From JACNKJ01 sp964440095 (GTDB taxonomy: Bacteria; Krumholzibacteriota; Krumholzibacteriia; JACNKJ01), in the NCBI GenBank assembly GCA_964440095.1, contig CAYTPZ010000004.1, forward strand, positions 43,559-107,558: a stretch of 64,000 bases of DNA. The letters are read 5' to 3'. The notes under the pieces are model-generated. The model worked only from the letters and a program-made list of their open reading frames with translations, was not told where the DNA came from and did no database searches. A program made the position numbers and the translations under genes. Positions within the stretch are counted from its first letter, which is position 1, and every line of letters begins with the position of its first letter. Of this stretch, positions 15,774 to 25,340 are shown piece after piece.

Positions 15774-16975
15774 ACCAGGAATTCAAATTAGTGGAAGAAG
15801 CAATCGAGGAAATTCGCAAGGGCCGCATGATCGTTGTGGTGGACGACGAGGATCGCGAAAATGAAGGCGATCTGATCATGGCCGCCGAAAAGGTGCGCCC
15901 GGAAGATGTGAATTTCTTTGCGCGATACGGACGTGGGCTCATTTGTGCACCTGCTGAACGGGCACTGCTCGAGGGCCTCGATCTGTCGCCTATGGTTCAG
16001 CAGAACAGCAGCCGCATGGGCACGCCCTTCACCGTGAGCGTGGATGCTCGCGAGGGCACGACCACCGGCATCAGCGCCTCCGATCGAGCGCTCACCGTTC
16101 AGCTCATGGCCGACAAGCTGGCCACAGGCGAAGATTTCTCGCGTCCCGGTCACATCTTTCCTTTGAGCGCCGTGCCCGGTGGCGTGCTTCGTCGTGCAGG
16201 ACACACCGAAGCCGCCGTGGATCTCGCCCGCCTGGCGGGTCTGCGTCCCGTGGGCATGCTCTGCGAAATTCTCAATGAAGACGGATCCATGGCGCGCCTC
16301 AAGGACCTGAAGATTTTCGCCGAAGAGCACAAGCTTGTGATGATATCCGTGAAACAGCTCATCGCCTATCGTGTGTCGCGTGAAACCCTGGTGCGTCCGG
16401 TGGTGGACGTTGAGCTTCCCACTCATCACGGGCAGTTCCGTTTGGTGCTATTCGAAAACAACCTCGACGGCACTCAGCACATGGCCATGGTGAGGGGCGA
16501 GCCCGACAAGGACGAGGCGGCCATGGTGCGCGTTCATAGCCAGTGCTTCACCGGCGACGTGCTCGGCAGCAAGCGCTGCGACTGTGGCGAGCAGAGGGAC
16601 AAGGCTCTGGACATCATCGATCACGAGGGCTCGGGTGTATTCCTCTACATGATGCAGGAGGGCCGAGGCATCGGGCTCATGAACAAGCTGCGTGCCTATG
16701 CTTTGCAAGATCAGGGAATGGACACGGTGGAGGCCAATCACCACTTGGGCTTTGCCGCCGACCTGCGCGACTACGGCATAGGCGCACAAATTTTGCGCGA
16801 GCTGGGAGTGCGAAAAATCCGTCTACTCACCAACAATCCCAAGAAGATCGTGGGCCTGGAGGCCTACGGACTTGAGATCGTCGAACGGTTGCCCCTGGAG
16901 GTGCCGTCCCGGCGCGAGAACGAGCGCTATCTGAAAACCAAGAAAGAGAAACTTGGGCACATACTCGATATGTAA
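15770..16975 (+). CDS. ribBA: Bifunctional DHBP synthase / GTP cyclohydrolase II RibBA
   Basis: 401 aa. It supplies both riboflavin precursors. The N-terminal half (to ~205) is 3,4-dihydroxy-2-butanone-4-phosphate synthase, with DDEDRENEGDLIMAAE and GHIFPLSAVPGGVLRRAGHT. The C-terminal half is GTP cyclohydrolase II, with RVHSQCFTGDVLGSKRCDCG (zinc cysteines), FLYMMQEGRGIGLMNKL and NHHLGFAADLRDYGIGAQIL. Both active sites look intact. It is coupled to ribE by ATGA; ribH follows after 59 nt. Confidence 0.97.
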   Translation: MNQEFKLVEEAIEEIRKGRMIVVVDDEDRENEGDLIMAAEKVRPEDVNFFARYGRGLICAPAERALLEGLDLSPMVQQNSSRMGTPFTVSVDAREGTTTGISASDRALTVQLMADKLATGEDFSRPGHIFPLSAVPGGVLRRAGHTEAAVDLARLAGLRPVGMLCEILNEDGSMARLKDLKIFAEEHKLVMISVKQLIAYRVSRETLVRPVVDVELPTHHGQFRLVLFENNLDGTQHMAMVRGEPDKDEAAMVRVHSQCFTGDVLGSKRCDCGEQRDKALDIIDHEGSGVFLYMMQEGRGIGLMNKLRAYALQDQGMDTVEANHHLGFAADLRDYGIGAQILRELGVRKIRLLTNNPKKIVGLEAYGLEIVERLPLEVPSRRENERYLKTKKEKLGHILDM

Positions 16976-17034
16976 ATCTGAAATGAACTTGAACTAAGCG
17001 GGGGAATCACCTACCCCTTCTGCGGAGGTTCGAA

Positions 17035-17499
17035 ATGATCATCGAAGGACAATTACGCGTAAACGGACAGCGCTTCGCCCTGGTGGTGAGTCGCTTCAAT
17101 GATTTCCTCACTTCCAAACTGGCTGAAGGCGCCACCGACTGTCTTTTGCGCCACGGTGCTGAAGAGGGTAAAGTGGATCAGATCATGGTGCCCGGTGCTT
17201 TCGAGCTGCCCCAGGCCGCCAAGATGGTCGCGAACGGCGGACACTATGACGCGGTCATCTGTCTGGGCGCCATCATTCGCGGAGGAACGCCACACTTCGA
17301 ATTCGTGGCGGCCGAAGCGAGCAAGGGCATCGCACAGATCGCACTGAGCAGTGATATCCCGGTTACTTTCGGCGTACTTACCACCGATACCTTGGAGCAG
17401 GCCATCGAACGCAGTGGAAGCAAGGGTGGCAATAAGGGTTGGGAAGCCGCCATGACGGCCATCGAAATGCTGGATCTGGCCGGAAAGTTGAAGGAATAA
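17035..17499 (+). CDS. ribH: 6,7-dimethyl-8-ribityllumazine synthase
   Basis: 154 aa, standard length. It condenses the ribitylaminopyrimidine from RibD with DHBP from RibBA. Family stretches: RFALVVSRFNDFLTSKLAEG, VPGAFELPQAAKMV, AVICLGAIIRGGTPHFEFVA, and PVTFGVLTTDTLEQAIERSG followed by GNKGWEAAMTAIEM. A strong ribosome site, CGGAGG (17021-17026), precedes the ATG. It completes the ribD-E-BA-H set; nusB starts 1 nt after its stop, an arrangement common in bacteria. Confidence 0.97.
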   Translation: MIIEGQLRVNGQRFALVVSRFNDFLTSKLAEGATDCLLRHGAEEGKVDQIMVPGAFELPQAAKMVANGGHYDAVICLGAIIRGGTPHFEFVAAEASKGIAQIALSSDIPVTFGVLTTDTLEQAIERSGSKGGNKGWEAAMTAIEMLDLAGKLKE

Positions 17500-17500
17500 A

Positions 17501-17914
17501 TTGGGCAGACGAACCAAGGCCAGGGAGCTGGCCCTTCAATCGCTCTACGAGCTTGAGTTCCCCGAGAAGGATCTGGCGGAGGTTTTGCGTCAGCAGGCCG
17601 ACCGCCGGGGAAGTCATTCCGAAAGCGAAGATTTCGCAGCACGTTTGCTGGAGCGTGTCTACTCGGAGCGCGCTTCTCTGGATGCAAGCATCGACGCGCA
17701 GCTGGAGAACTGGGATCCAAGGCGAGTGAGCATAGTGCTGAGGAACATCCTGCGCCTGGCTTTGGCCGAGGGGCGTTATTTCCCCGAGCAACCTCGAAGT
17801 GTCATCCTGGATGAGGCGGTGACCCTTGCCCGCAAATTCGATTCGGAAGATGGCTCGCGTTTCGTGAACGGCGTGCTCGACAAGCTTCTTTCCGACGAGG
17901 ACTCCGCGGCATGA
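17501..17914 (+). CDS. nusB: Transcription antitermination factor NusB
   Basis: 137 aa, all helical. It starts MGRRTKARELALQSLYELEF from a TTG codon and contains the other conserved regions, including LDASIDAQLENWDPRRVSIV, LRNILRLALAEG, VILDEAVTLARKF and FVNGVLDKLL near the C-terminus. NusB with NusE binds boxA in nascent rRNA. It follows ribH by 1 nt with AAGGA upstream, and its stop overlaps the methyltransferase start (ATGA), so the riboflavin operon runs directly into the glycan locus. Confidence 0.95.
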   Translation: MGRRTKARELALQSLYELEFPEKDLAEVLRQQADRRGSHSESEDFAARLLERVYSERASLDASIDAQLENWDPRRVSIVLRNILRLALAEGRYFPEQPRSVILDEAVTLARKFDSEDGSRFVNGVLDKLLSDEDSAA

Positions 17915-18687
17915 CCCCTCGCGAGAGTCGTCAGGAACACTGGGATAACTACTGGGATTCCGCTCCCGCCGAGGAGATCTACGAATCGGTAGGAGATCTG
18001 GCGGCCGAACTGGCCTCCCGTCGCGATCTCGCCGGCGCCCGCATCCTGGAAGTGGGAGCGGGCAGTGGGCGTGACAGTTTGAATCTCGCCGAACTGGGTG
18101 CCCGGGTAACGGTTCTCGATTATTCTCCCTCCGCACTTCGAGTGGTTGCTACTCACGACAAGGCAGGCAAGCTCAGCCTAAGCCGTGGCGATGCTCTGGC
18201 TCTTCCCTTTCCCGACGACAGTTTCGACATCGTCTTTCACCAGGGACTTCTCGAGCACTTTCGCGATCCTCGTCATCTGCTAGCCGAGAATGCCAGGGTT
18301 TTAAAACCCGGCGGTTTACTTCTCGTGGATGTGCCACAACGCTGGCACGTTTACACGCTCATCAAGCGCATATTGATCCTGCTGAATCGCTGGTTCGCCG
18401 GATGGGAGTGTTCCTTCAGCGCACGCGAACTGGAAGGACTTCTGCGCGAACAGGGCCTAGAGCCCTCGGGTACCTATGGCGACTGGCCCGTGCCCGGACT
18501 TTTCTATCGCATGCTGCGAAAATCATTGTCCATGCTTGCAATCAAGCTTCCCCAGTATCCCAAACCCTTGCCACTGCTGGGTCCGCTTCTGGATCGACTT
18601 CGCCAGAGTCTGCGTTATCGCCGTCTCGGACATTACAGCGCCATGGTCATCGGATGCATGGCCGACAAAGCGAAGGCGAATTCATGA
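17911..18687 (+). CDS. SAM-dependent methyltransferase, type 11 family
   Basis: 258 aa, class I Rossmann methyltransferase. SAM-binding motif I is ILEVGAGSGRDSLNLAELGA, followed by VTVLDYSPSAL, GDALALPFPDDSFDIVFHQG (motif II/III region), and LKPGGLLLVDVPQRWHVYTL. The C-terminal third is hydrophobic and basic and may contact the membrane or a lipid substrate. As first gene of the coupled glycan locus it may methylate a sugar or lipid carrier; the substrate is not readable. The stop overlaps the next ATG. Confidence 0.8.
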   Translation: MTPRESRQEHWDNYWDSAPAEEIYESVGDLAAELASRRDLAGARILEVGAGSGRDSLNLAELGARVTVLDYSPSALRVVATHDKAGKLSLSRGDALALPFPDDSFDIVFHQGLLEHFRDPRHLLAENARVLKPGGLLLVDVPQRWHVYTLIKRILILLNRWFAGWECSFSARELEGLLREQGLEPSGTYGDWPVPGLFYRMLRKSLSMLAIKLPQYPKPLPLLGPLLDRLRQSLRYRRLGHYSAMVIGCMADKAKANS

Positions 18688-19814
18688 GCGAGCGGGTTCT
18701 GCGTATCTTGGCGGTGAACTGGCGCGATCTGAAGAACCCCGAAGCCGGGGGGGCTGAAACTCATATCCACGAGTTACTGGAACGATTGGCTGCCAAAGGT
18801 CATCAGGTGACGCTACTGGCCGCCGGTTTTCAAGGCGCCAAGGCTGAGGAAAACTACCATGGCCTGCATGTGATTCGCGCCGGTGGAGCCATGACCGCCA
18901 ACTTCGCTTTGGCTTTCAAAGCTCGTCGGCTGCTTCGAGAAGAACACTTCGACGTGATTGTCGAGGACGTAAACAAGGTGCCCTTCTTTCTGCCCTCGTT
19001 CAGCTCGCTCCCGAGTCTGCTCGTGGTCCCACATTTGTTCGGATCCACGGTCTTTCGCGAGACCAATCCAATCTTTGCCAGTTATGTCTGGCTCATGGAG
19101 CGGGCCGTTCCCTCGGTCTTCGCTCGATCGGGGGTTCTCGCCATTAGCCCGAGCACCCGCGACGATCTCGTCGCTCGGGGCATGGACGGGGAGCGTATCC
19201 AGGTGAACTACTGCGGCTTCGAAGCGGAGCCCTACAATCTTAAGAATGCTCCTGCTAAGAATCCACATCCTACCCTTGTCCATACCGGGCGGCTTCGCAA
19301 ATACAAGGGCGCCGACATCGTGTTGCGCAGTTTTGCGCGAATACAAAGCGAAATGCCCGAGGCCCGTTTGGAAATCATCGGTGATGGGCCCGAGCGCCCT
19401 CAGCTTGAAAAACTCAGTGCAAGTCTGGGACTCGATGCCTACGTCACCTTTCACGGCTTCTTGGAATTGCCGGACATGGTCGATTTGCTCTATCGCAGCC
19501 ATCTCTTCCTGAATGCCAGTCCCAAAGAGGGCTGGGGTCTAACCGTGGTCGAGGCCGGAGCCTGTGGCGTGCCCACGGTGGCGGCCGACTCGCCGGGCCT
19601 GCGCGATTCCGTACGCCACAAGGAAACAGGCATCCTGGTTCCCTATGGCGATGAACGCGCCATGGCTGCCGCCTCACTGTCGCTGCTGCAGGATGAATCG
19701 CGCCGAGCCGCCATGGGCGAAGCCGCCGGACGCCGTGCACGATCCTTCAGTTGGGACGAGGGAGCCGATCAAATGGAAGCTCAGCTCTTCGCCTTGATGA
19801 AGGAGGGGGCGTGA
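18684..19814 (+). CDS. Glycosyltransferase family 4
   Basis: 376 aa, GT-B fold. N-terminal domain: GGAETHIHELLERLAAKGHQ. The C-terminal nucleotide-sugar domain contains LVHTGRLRKYKGADIVLRSF, RLEIIGDGPERPQLEKL, and the donor-binding EGWGLTVVEAGACGVPTVAA with the EX7E pattern. It should transfer a sugar from a nucleotide donor at the cytoplasmic face of the membrane. The ATG at 18684 overlaps the previous stop (ATGA); a longer upstream frame is the methyltransferase shadow. Donor and acceptor are unknown. Confidence 0.88.
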   Translation: MSERVLRILAVNWRDLKNPEAGGAETHIHELLERLAAKGHQVTLLAAGFQGAKAEENYHGLHVIRAGGAMTANFALAFKARRLLREEHFDVIVEDVNKVPFFLPSFSSLPSLLVVPHLFGSTVFRETNPIFASYVWLMERAVPSVFARSGVLAISPSTRDDLVARGMDGERIQVNYCGFEAEPYNLKNAPAKNPHPTLVHTGRLRKYKGADIVLRSFARIQSEMPEARLEIIGDGPERPQLEKLSASLGLDAYVTFHGFLELPDMVDLLYRSHLFLNASPKEGWGLTVVEAGACGVPTVAADSPGLRDSVRHKETGILVPYGDERAMAAASLSLLQDESRRAAMGEAAGRRARSFSWDEGADQMEAQLFALMKEGA

Positions 19815-20773
19815 GGCGTCGCATACTGGATATCTTGCGCATCGTTCTCACCTTGCTTCTGGTGGCCTGGGTTCTCAGTCGCATATCCCTGGGCGAAGCC
19901 TGGAACCTGCTGCTGCAGGCAGACGTCCTGCCTCTGCTTGGCGCTTTGATGCTCTTCCTGATTAGCGTCATCGCCGGTGCATGGCAATGGGGGCGCTTTT
20001 TGGCGGCCCAGGGCATTGAGCTGGGATTCCGCCCGGTACTCGAACTCTACTGGGTGGGGCTTTTCTTCAACAATTTCCTGCCCGGCAATTTGGGCGGAGA
20101 TCTGGTGAAGGTTTGGGATCTTCGCAAGCAGGAATGCGACACCCTGGCATCCGCCACAGCCACTCTGGCCGATCGCCTTACCGGACTCTCGGCTCTGGCC
20201 TTTCTGGCCCTCATCGCTGCCATTCCGCTGCTTGATCATCCGGAGCTGGAGGGTATCGCCACCGCCGTGCTCTTGGGTGCCGGCTTCTTCATTTTGGGAG
20301 CGATACTCTTCCTCCTGGATCCCGTGGCCACCCTGATCCGGCGCTTGGCCCAAGCGCTTCGTTTGTTCTCGGGTGAGGGTATCCGAGGACGCCTATTGGA
20401 AAGGCTCCGCCTGCTCCGCACCCGTAAACGCTTGTTACTAGGGCTTTTCGGTTTTTCGCTCGGGGTTCAGATTCTACGTGTGGGGGTTCATTGGCTGGTC
20501 TGTTTGGCCCTGGTGGGGGCAGCAACTCCGGCCTTCAACGAATTTTTCCTGGCCGTGCCACCCTTGGCCTTCGCACTGACCCTGCCGGTGACCGTAGGGG
20601 GCCTTGGCCTTCGCGAGGGTCTGGCCATACCCCTGTTTCGCCCCCTCGGGCTGCTAGGCGAAGTGCCCGTCACCCTTCAATTTGCAGCTTATCTGCTCAT
20701 GCTCCTGGTCAGCCTATTCGGGGGTCTCATATTTCTGGCCCGCCGCCGCCGGGGCTCCATTCCACCTGCGTGA
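19811..20773 (+). CDS. Lysylphosphatidylglycerol-synthase-TM/UPF0104 family membrane protein
   Basis: 320 aa, about eight membrane helices starting at residue 7. Landmarks of the MprF flippase-like region are FFNNFLPGNLGGDLVKVWDL, TATLADRLTGLSALAFLAL and FALTLPVTVGGLGLREGLAI. The GTG start at 19811 overlaps the previous stop (GTGA) and has AGGAGG just upstream. In glycan loci such proteins are thought to move lipids or lipid-linked sugars across the membrane; no aminoacyl-transferase domain is attached here. The exact substrate is unknown. Confidence 0.8.
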   Translation: MRRRILDILRIVLTLLLVAWVLSRISLGEAWNLLLQADVLPLLGALMLFLISVIAGAWQWGRFLAAQGIELGFRPVLELYWVGLFFNNFLPGNLGGDLVKVWDLRKQECDTLASATATLADRLTGLSALAFLALIAAIPLLDHPELEGIATAVLLGAGFFILGAILFLLDPVATLIRRLAQALRLFSGEGIRGRLLERLRLLRTRKRLLLGLFGFSLGVQILRVGVHWLVCLALVGAATPAFNEFFLAVPPLAFALTLPVTVGGLGLREGLAIPLFRPLGLLGEVPVTLQFAAYLLMLLVSLFGGLIFLARRRRGSIPPA

Positions 20774-20858
20774 AATAGGCTTGCCAGGGAAGGAACTTTA
20801 CGGCAGGATGCCCGTTGAATCGTCCCAATTTCAAGGGCTTAGCAAAGCGAAAGGGACC

Positions 20859-23483
20859 ATGAAACGTCTCGACCCTGCCGTGGCACTGGGGGGCGCTCTC
20901 GCCTTCCTGGGGCCTTTTATTGTTTATCTCCGCACCATGAGCCGCACCCTGAATTTCTGGGATTGCGGTGAGTTCATCACCACCAGCTACATTTTGGGCA
21001 TCCCGCATCCGCCGGCCACGCCCATGTACGTGTTGGTGGGGCGACTCGCGTCCATCTTGCCTATTGGCGAGGGCGTGGCCCATCGCATCAACATGATGAG
21101 CGGACTCTTCGCCGCCCTGGCCACCCTGATCATGTTCCTGCTGATCATGAAGGTGACGCGCCAGTGGTTCGGCCCTGAAAGCGAACACGGCATTCACAAG
21201 TATCTGCGCATCGGCGGCGCGCTTACGGCCACCTTCCTTCTGGCCTTCAGCGACACCTTCTGGACCAACGCCATCGAGGCCGAGGTCTACTCCCTTTCGG
21301 CCTTCCTCATGGGAACCATCACCTGGCTCATTCTGGATTGGCGCGAAAAGGTGGACAAGCCCGAGGGCAACGCCCTGGTCTTTCTGATCATCTATCTGCT
21401 CAGTCTAGGTGTGGGATTCCATCTGGGCACCATCCTGATTTTCCCGGGTTTCTTTATCATGGCGCTTATGATCCGTGAGAAGGCCTTCAGCGATCAGGAA
21501 CTCCTGGCCTTCACGGCGGCCCTGGGCGCCTTTCTCGGCGTTTCCATCATGCACTGGCCCGACCTCTGGATGCTCGGCATCTTTCTGTCCGCTCTTGTCT
21601 GGGCCATCTGGCTTTACACCCAGGGAAAACGCTTTGCCCTCTATTCCATCGGGTTGTTCGCATTGGGCCTGAGCGTGCATCTCTTCCTGCTCATCCGCGC
21701 CGGACAGAACCCGGCCATCAACGAAGCGGATCCGTCGACCTGGGCAAATCTTTGGGCCGTGATCAAGCGCGAACAGTATCCCTTCCGCTCGGTTTTCGTG
21801 CGTGAATCCAGTTGGACCTTCCAGCTTTCCCACTTCTGGGATTACCTCTGGAATCAGTTCCGCATGCCCTTCCAGGGACGCTTCTTGAATTTGAATCCCG
21901 GTGCCGCCCTAACGGCCCTGCCCTTGGGCCTTGCTCTCATCGGTCTCTGGCAGCAGTGGCGGCGGCAGCGAAAAGTGTTCGTAGCGCTTCTGATCATTCT
22001 GCTCGTGAACAGTTTGGGTTTGGTTCTCTACCTGAACTTCACCTCGGAAGAAGTGCGCGCTCGTGATTACTTCTACGCACCAAGTTTCTACTTTATCGCC
22101 TTGTTCATCGGCTTGGGTACCGTGGGTCTGCTGGAGGGATTCCTCCAGGAAACCAAGGGGAAGAAGTTGGCCGCCGGTGTTTCTATTCTGCTCCTGGCGC
22201 TCTCCCTGGGGCCGGCCGCAGGACATTGGCACGAGCACGATCGCAGCGATCTTTACTTGGCCCGCGACTACGCCTGGAACATGCTTGCACCGCTGGATGA
22301 AAACGCCGTCATCTTCACAAACGGCGACAACGACACCTTCCCGCTCTGGTATATCCAGGAAGTGGAGGACTTCCGCAAAGACGTGCGAGTGGTCAACCTG
22401 AGTCTGCTCAACACCGATTGGTACATGGCACAGCTTCGCGACCTCGAACCCAAGTTGCCCATTTCGCTCACCGACGCCGAATTGGCCGAGGTGGCGCGCA
22501 TGTACTTCCAGATGGAAGACGGGCGGGTCTATCAGCCGCGAGACAAGATCATCGACCATCTCTTCGGCAATACGCTCAACGAGGGATGGGATTCTCGCAG
22601 TTACTACTTCGCCGTGACCGTTCCACGCGATTTCCTGAGTCCGCTGCTGCCATTCCTGAGCATGGAGGGAATGGTCTATCGTATGACCCTCGAGCGGGGC
22701 GAGGAGCAGGTGAACATGGATCGCCTGCGCGAGAACCTGGAAGAGGTTTTCATCTGGCGCGGCCTGCTCCCTGACTGGAACGATGACGACAGCTTGCGGG
22801 GGCGCCTGAGCGAAAGCAGTGTGGGCGATTCCCTCGGCGGCTATGCAAGCACCTTGCCCGATACCCGGCGCTATGGAGAACTCCAGGGACTCAAGGGTTC
22901 CATTCCCGAGTTTCCAGAGAGGGCGCCGGAGGGCACATATCTGAATCCGACCATCCGGCATCTTATCCAGAATTATGCCGCGGCCTGGAGTCGATACGCC
23001 ATCGAATTGAATCGGGGGCTGGGAGTCGAACAGGATATGACCAAGGCCATCGACGCCATGACCCGTGCATGGTTCATCGATGAAGACTTCAGTCCCGCGG
23101 TGAATTACCTGGGTTACCTCTACTCCAGCTCAGGGGATCCCGAGAAGGGTCTGGAAGTGTATCGGGAGTTTGCCGAGAACCAGCAGCCCCAGGATTACCG
23201 CTTCTGGTCGCGCTATGCACAGGCACTGGAAAAGGCGGGCATGCACGAGGAAGTGGTGCAGGCACTGGGAACGGTTATCGATCTGAACCCCGATTACGAA
23301 CCCGGATATCTATCCCTGGTGGATTACATAGTCACCTATTTCCCCACCATGGATAACATTCGCGCAGTGGTGGCGCATCTGGAAAACTTCCTGCGGAGTC
23401 ATCCCGACAGTGCGCCCATTCGAGAACGATTGAACATACTGCGCGAAATGTTGAAGGAGCCCGCGCCCGGAGCGGAGCAGTAA
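20859..23483 (+). CDS. DUF2723/TMEM260-family membrane protein with TPR-like C-terminus
   Basis: 874 aa. The N-terminal ~400 residues are multi-spanning, with the family hallmark FWDCGEFITTSYILGIPHPP (acidic residue in the first external loop, then HPP) and PMYVLVGRLASILPIGE. The next ~230 residues are soluble (ENAVIFTNGDNDTFPLWYIQ). The last ~120 form TPR-like helices. The eukaryotic member TMEM260 is an O-mannosyltransferase, and the fold is GT-C, so transfer from a polyprenyl-phosphate sugar to protein is plausible here but inferred. The ATG at 20859 with AAGGGA upstream is chosen; an in-frame ATG at 20808 is the alternative. The 85-nt gap before it is the largest inside the locus. Confidence 0.8.
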   Translation: MKRLDPAVALGGALAFLGPFIVYLRTMSRTLNFWDCGEFITTSYILGIPHPPATPMYVLVGRLASILPIGEGVAHRINMMSGLFAALATLIMFLLIMKVTRQWFGPESEHGIHKYLRIGGALTATFLLAFSDTFWTNAIEAEVYSLSAFLMGTITWLILDWREKVDKPEGNALVFLIIYLLSLGVGFHLGTILIFPGFFIMALMIREKAFSDQELLAFTAALGAFLGVSIMHWPDLWMLGIFLSALVWAIWLYTQGKRFALYSIGLFALGLSVHLFLLIRAGQNPAINEADPSTWANLWAVIKREQYPFRSVFVRESSWTFQLSHFWDYLWNQFRMPFQGRFLNLNPGAALTALPLGLALIGLWQQWRRQRKVFVALLIILLVNSLGLVLYLNFTSEEVRARDYFYAPSFYFIALFIGLGTVGLLEGFLQETKGKKLAAGVSILLLALSLGPAAGHWHEHDRSDLYLARDYAWNMLAPLDENAVIFTNGDNDTFPLWYIQEVEDFRKDVRVVNLSLLNTDWYMAQLRDLEPKLPISLTDAELAEVARMYFQMEDGRVYQPRDKIIDHLFGNTLNEGWDSRSYYFAVTVPRDFLSPLLPFLSMEGMVYRMTLERGEEQVNMDRLRENLEEVFIWRGLLPDWNDDDSLRGRLSESSVGDSLGGYASTLPDTRRYGELQGLKGSIPEFPERAPEGTYLNPTIRHLIQNYAAAWSRYAIELNRGLGVEQDMTKAIDAMTRAWFIDEDFSPAVNYLGYLYSSSGDPEKGLEVYREFAENQQPQDYRFWSRYAQALEKAGMHEEVVQALGTVIDLNPDYEPGYLSLVDYIVTYFPTMDNIRAVVAHLENFLRSHPDSAPIRERLNILREMLKEPAPGAEQ

Positions 23484-23515
23484 ACGGTTTCTAGGTTGAG
23501 CAGGGGAGCGAATCC

Positions 23516-24448
23516 GTGAAATTGAGCGTCGTCATACCGGCCTGGAACGAGGCGGAATCTCTGCCGGAACTGCTCCGTCAGGTGAAAGAGCATGCCGCGG
23601 CTTTCGAGCCCTATGAAATCTTCGTCATCGACGATGGAAGTCGCGACAGCAGCCGAGACCTCCTGGAGCAAATGAGTGAGGATGACCACCACGTGGGGTT
23701 CCTGAGTTTCGGGCGCAACTACGGGAAGAGCGCGGCGCTGGCCACGGCCTTTGCGAGGGTGAAGGGCGACGTGGTCATTACCATGGATGCGGATCTTCAA
23801 GACGATCCCGCCGAAATTCCTCGCCTAATCGCCGAGCTCGACGAGGGCTACGATCTTGTGAGCGGTTGGAAGCGCGATCGCAAAGACCCCATTAGCAAAA
23901 CTCTTCCCAGCAAGCTCTTCAACGGTGTCATGCGCAGGGTGACGGGCCTGAAGATCCACGACTTCAATTGCGGGCTTAAAGCCTATCGCCGGGAAGTGGT
24001 GGAGAGCGTAAATCTCTATGGTGAGCTGCATCGATTCATTCCGGCACTCAGCCACTGGGAAGGTTTTCGAGTCACCGAGATTCCCGTGACCCACCATGAA
24101 CGACGATTCGGCGAAAGCAAATTCGGTGCGCGTCGAATTCTCAACGGCCTCTTCGATCTCATGACCGTCATATTCGTGGCTCGCCGATCCGCCGCGCCGC
24201 TTCACAGTTTTGGGCGCATCGGATTTTGGTTCTTCCTGGTGGGCATGCTCATCAACGGATACTTCGGCATGGTCTGGCTGTTCACCCAGACCCTGCGCGT
24301 AAGACCCCTTCTCATTCTCGGTCTGGTCATGATCCTCATGGCCATTCAGTTCTGGTCCCTCGGTCTGCTGGGCGAATTGATGATTCACCTGCGCGCCCGC
24401 GAGGAACGTTATCGCATTGCTCGGGAGCGGCTGCCCCGTGGCGCTTGA
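23516..24448 (+). CDS. GT2 polyprenyl-phosphate glycosyltransferase with C-terminal membrane helices (GtrB/ArnC-like)
   Basis: 310 aa from a GTG start with CAGGGGAG upstream. The N-terminal GT-A domain begins KLSVVIPAWNEAESLPELL, has IDDGSRDSS, GRNYGKSAAL and the metal site MDADLQDDP. After HERRFGESKFGARRILNG come two membrane helices at about residues 230-290. This is the architecture of enzymes that charge undecaprenyl phosphate with a sugar, feeding GT-C glycosyltransferases or modification enzymes outside the membrane. The sugar is unknown. The next gene overlaps by 11 nt. Confidence 0.88.
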   Translation: MKLSVVIPAWNEAESLPELLRQVKEHAAAFEPYEIFVIDDGSRDSSRDLLEQMSEDDHHVGFLSFGRNYGKSAALATAFARVKGDVVITMDADLQDDPAEIPRLIAELDEGYDLVSGWKRDRKDPISKTLPSKLFNGVMRRVTGLKIHDFNCGLKAYRREVVESVNLYGELHRFIPALSHWEGFRVTEIPVTHHERRFGESKFGARRILNGLFDLMTVIFVARRSAAPLHSFGRIGFWFFLVGMLINGYFGMVWLFTQTLRVRPLLILGLVMILMAIQFWSLGLLGELMIHLRAREERYRIARERLPRGA

Positions 24449-25340
24449 GAGGCGAAAGGTCGGCCTCGTCGTCCTCAACTGGAACGGCGCTTCCGTGCTC
24501 CCACATTGTCTGGAGAGCTTGGAAGGGGCTTCGGTCGCATCCATCCACGAAATCGGCAGGCTTTTGGTGGACAACGCCTCGGGCGACGGATCCGACCTCT
24601 GGGCCGAGGGGGCCTTCCCCAACTGGGATATTCTGCGGACGGGCTCCAATCTTCGCTACGCGGGCGGCATGAATGCCGGGATTCGTACTTGGCTGGATCG
24701 CGGGATGGACTATATCCTGGTGCTCAACAACGACATTCGCGTGGCCGCGAATTTCATCGATCCCCTGGTGGCCGATCTGGAAAGCGGCACACCGCGGGGT
24801 GCTGCCTGTCCACGCATTCACTACATGGATGAACCGCTCCTGCTCTGGTATGGCGGCGGGCGGATTAGTCGGAATTTCCGCATTACGCGTCATCGTGGAA
24901 TTCGCCAACCGGCCCTGGGAAAGCTGCGCCTTGACGGAGTTACGGAGTATCTCACCGGCTGTGCCCTCATGGGCAAGGCGGCATTCTGGCGCGAGACTGA
25001 AGGCTTCGACGAAGAGTTTGAGTTCTACGGCGAAGACGTGGACCTCTCGCTACGAGCCCGAAAGGCAGGCTGGGCTCTGCGCTATGTGCCTGCCTCGCTG
25101 ATTTTTCATCGCGTGGGGTTTTCCAGTGGAGGCGGCAGCAGCGAAGGCAAACTGCGAGCCCAGTGGAAAGCAACACGCCAACTATTGGCCCGACACGTGA
25201 GTCCGGCCATGCGGCCCCTGGCCTATCTGGCATGGAGCACTCACATAGGTCTTCGAGCTTTGGCGGCACTCATTCGCGGGGAGAAGAATCTTCCCGCAAC
25301 CATGGCCACGGCCATGCGCAAGGAAGGAAAGAGTTCGTGA
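24438..25340 (+). CDS. Glycosyltransferase family 2 (rhamnosyltransferase-like)
   Basis: 300 aa. GT-A fold: VGLVVLNWNGASVLPHCLES, LLVDNASGDGSD, LRYAGGMNAGIR, VLNNDIRV (DxD equivalent), and GFDEEFEFYGEDVDLSLRAR with the catalytic ED-D pattern. This is the family of wall and O-antigen rhamnosyl- and galactofuranosyltransferases. The GTG start at 24438 overlaps the previous gene by 11 nt; the stop overlaps the next GTG (GTGA). Donor and acceptor are unassigned. Confidence 0.88.
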   Translation: MALERRKVGLVVLNWNGASVLPHCLESLEGASVASIHEIGRLLVDNASGDGSDLWAEGAFPNWDILRTGSNLRYAGGMNAGIRTWLDRGMDYILVLNNDIRVAANFIDPLVADLESGTPRGAACPRIHYMDEPLLLWYGGGRISRNFRITRHRGIRQPALGKLRLDGVTEYLTGCALMGKAAFWRETEGFDEEFEFYGEDVDLSLRARKAGWALRYVPASLIFHRVGFSSGGGSSEGKLRAQWKATRQLLARHVSPAMRPLAYLAWSTHIGLRALAALIRGEKNLPATMATAMRKEGKSS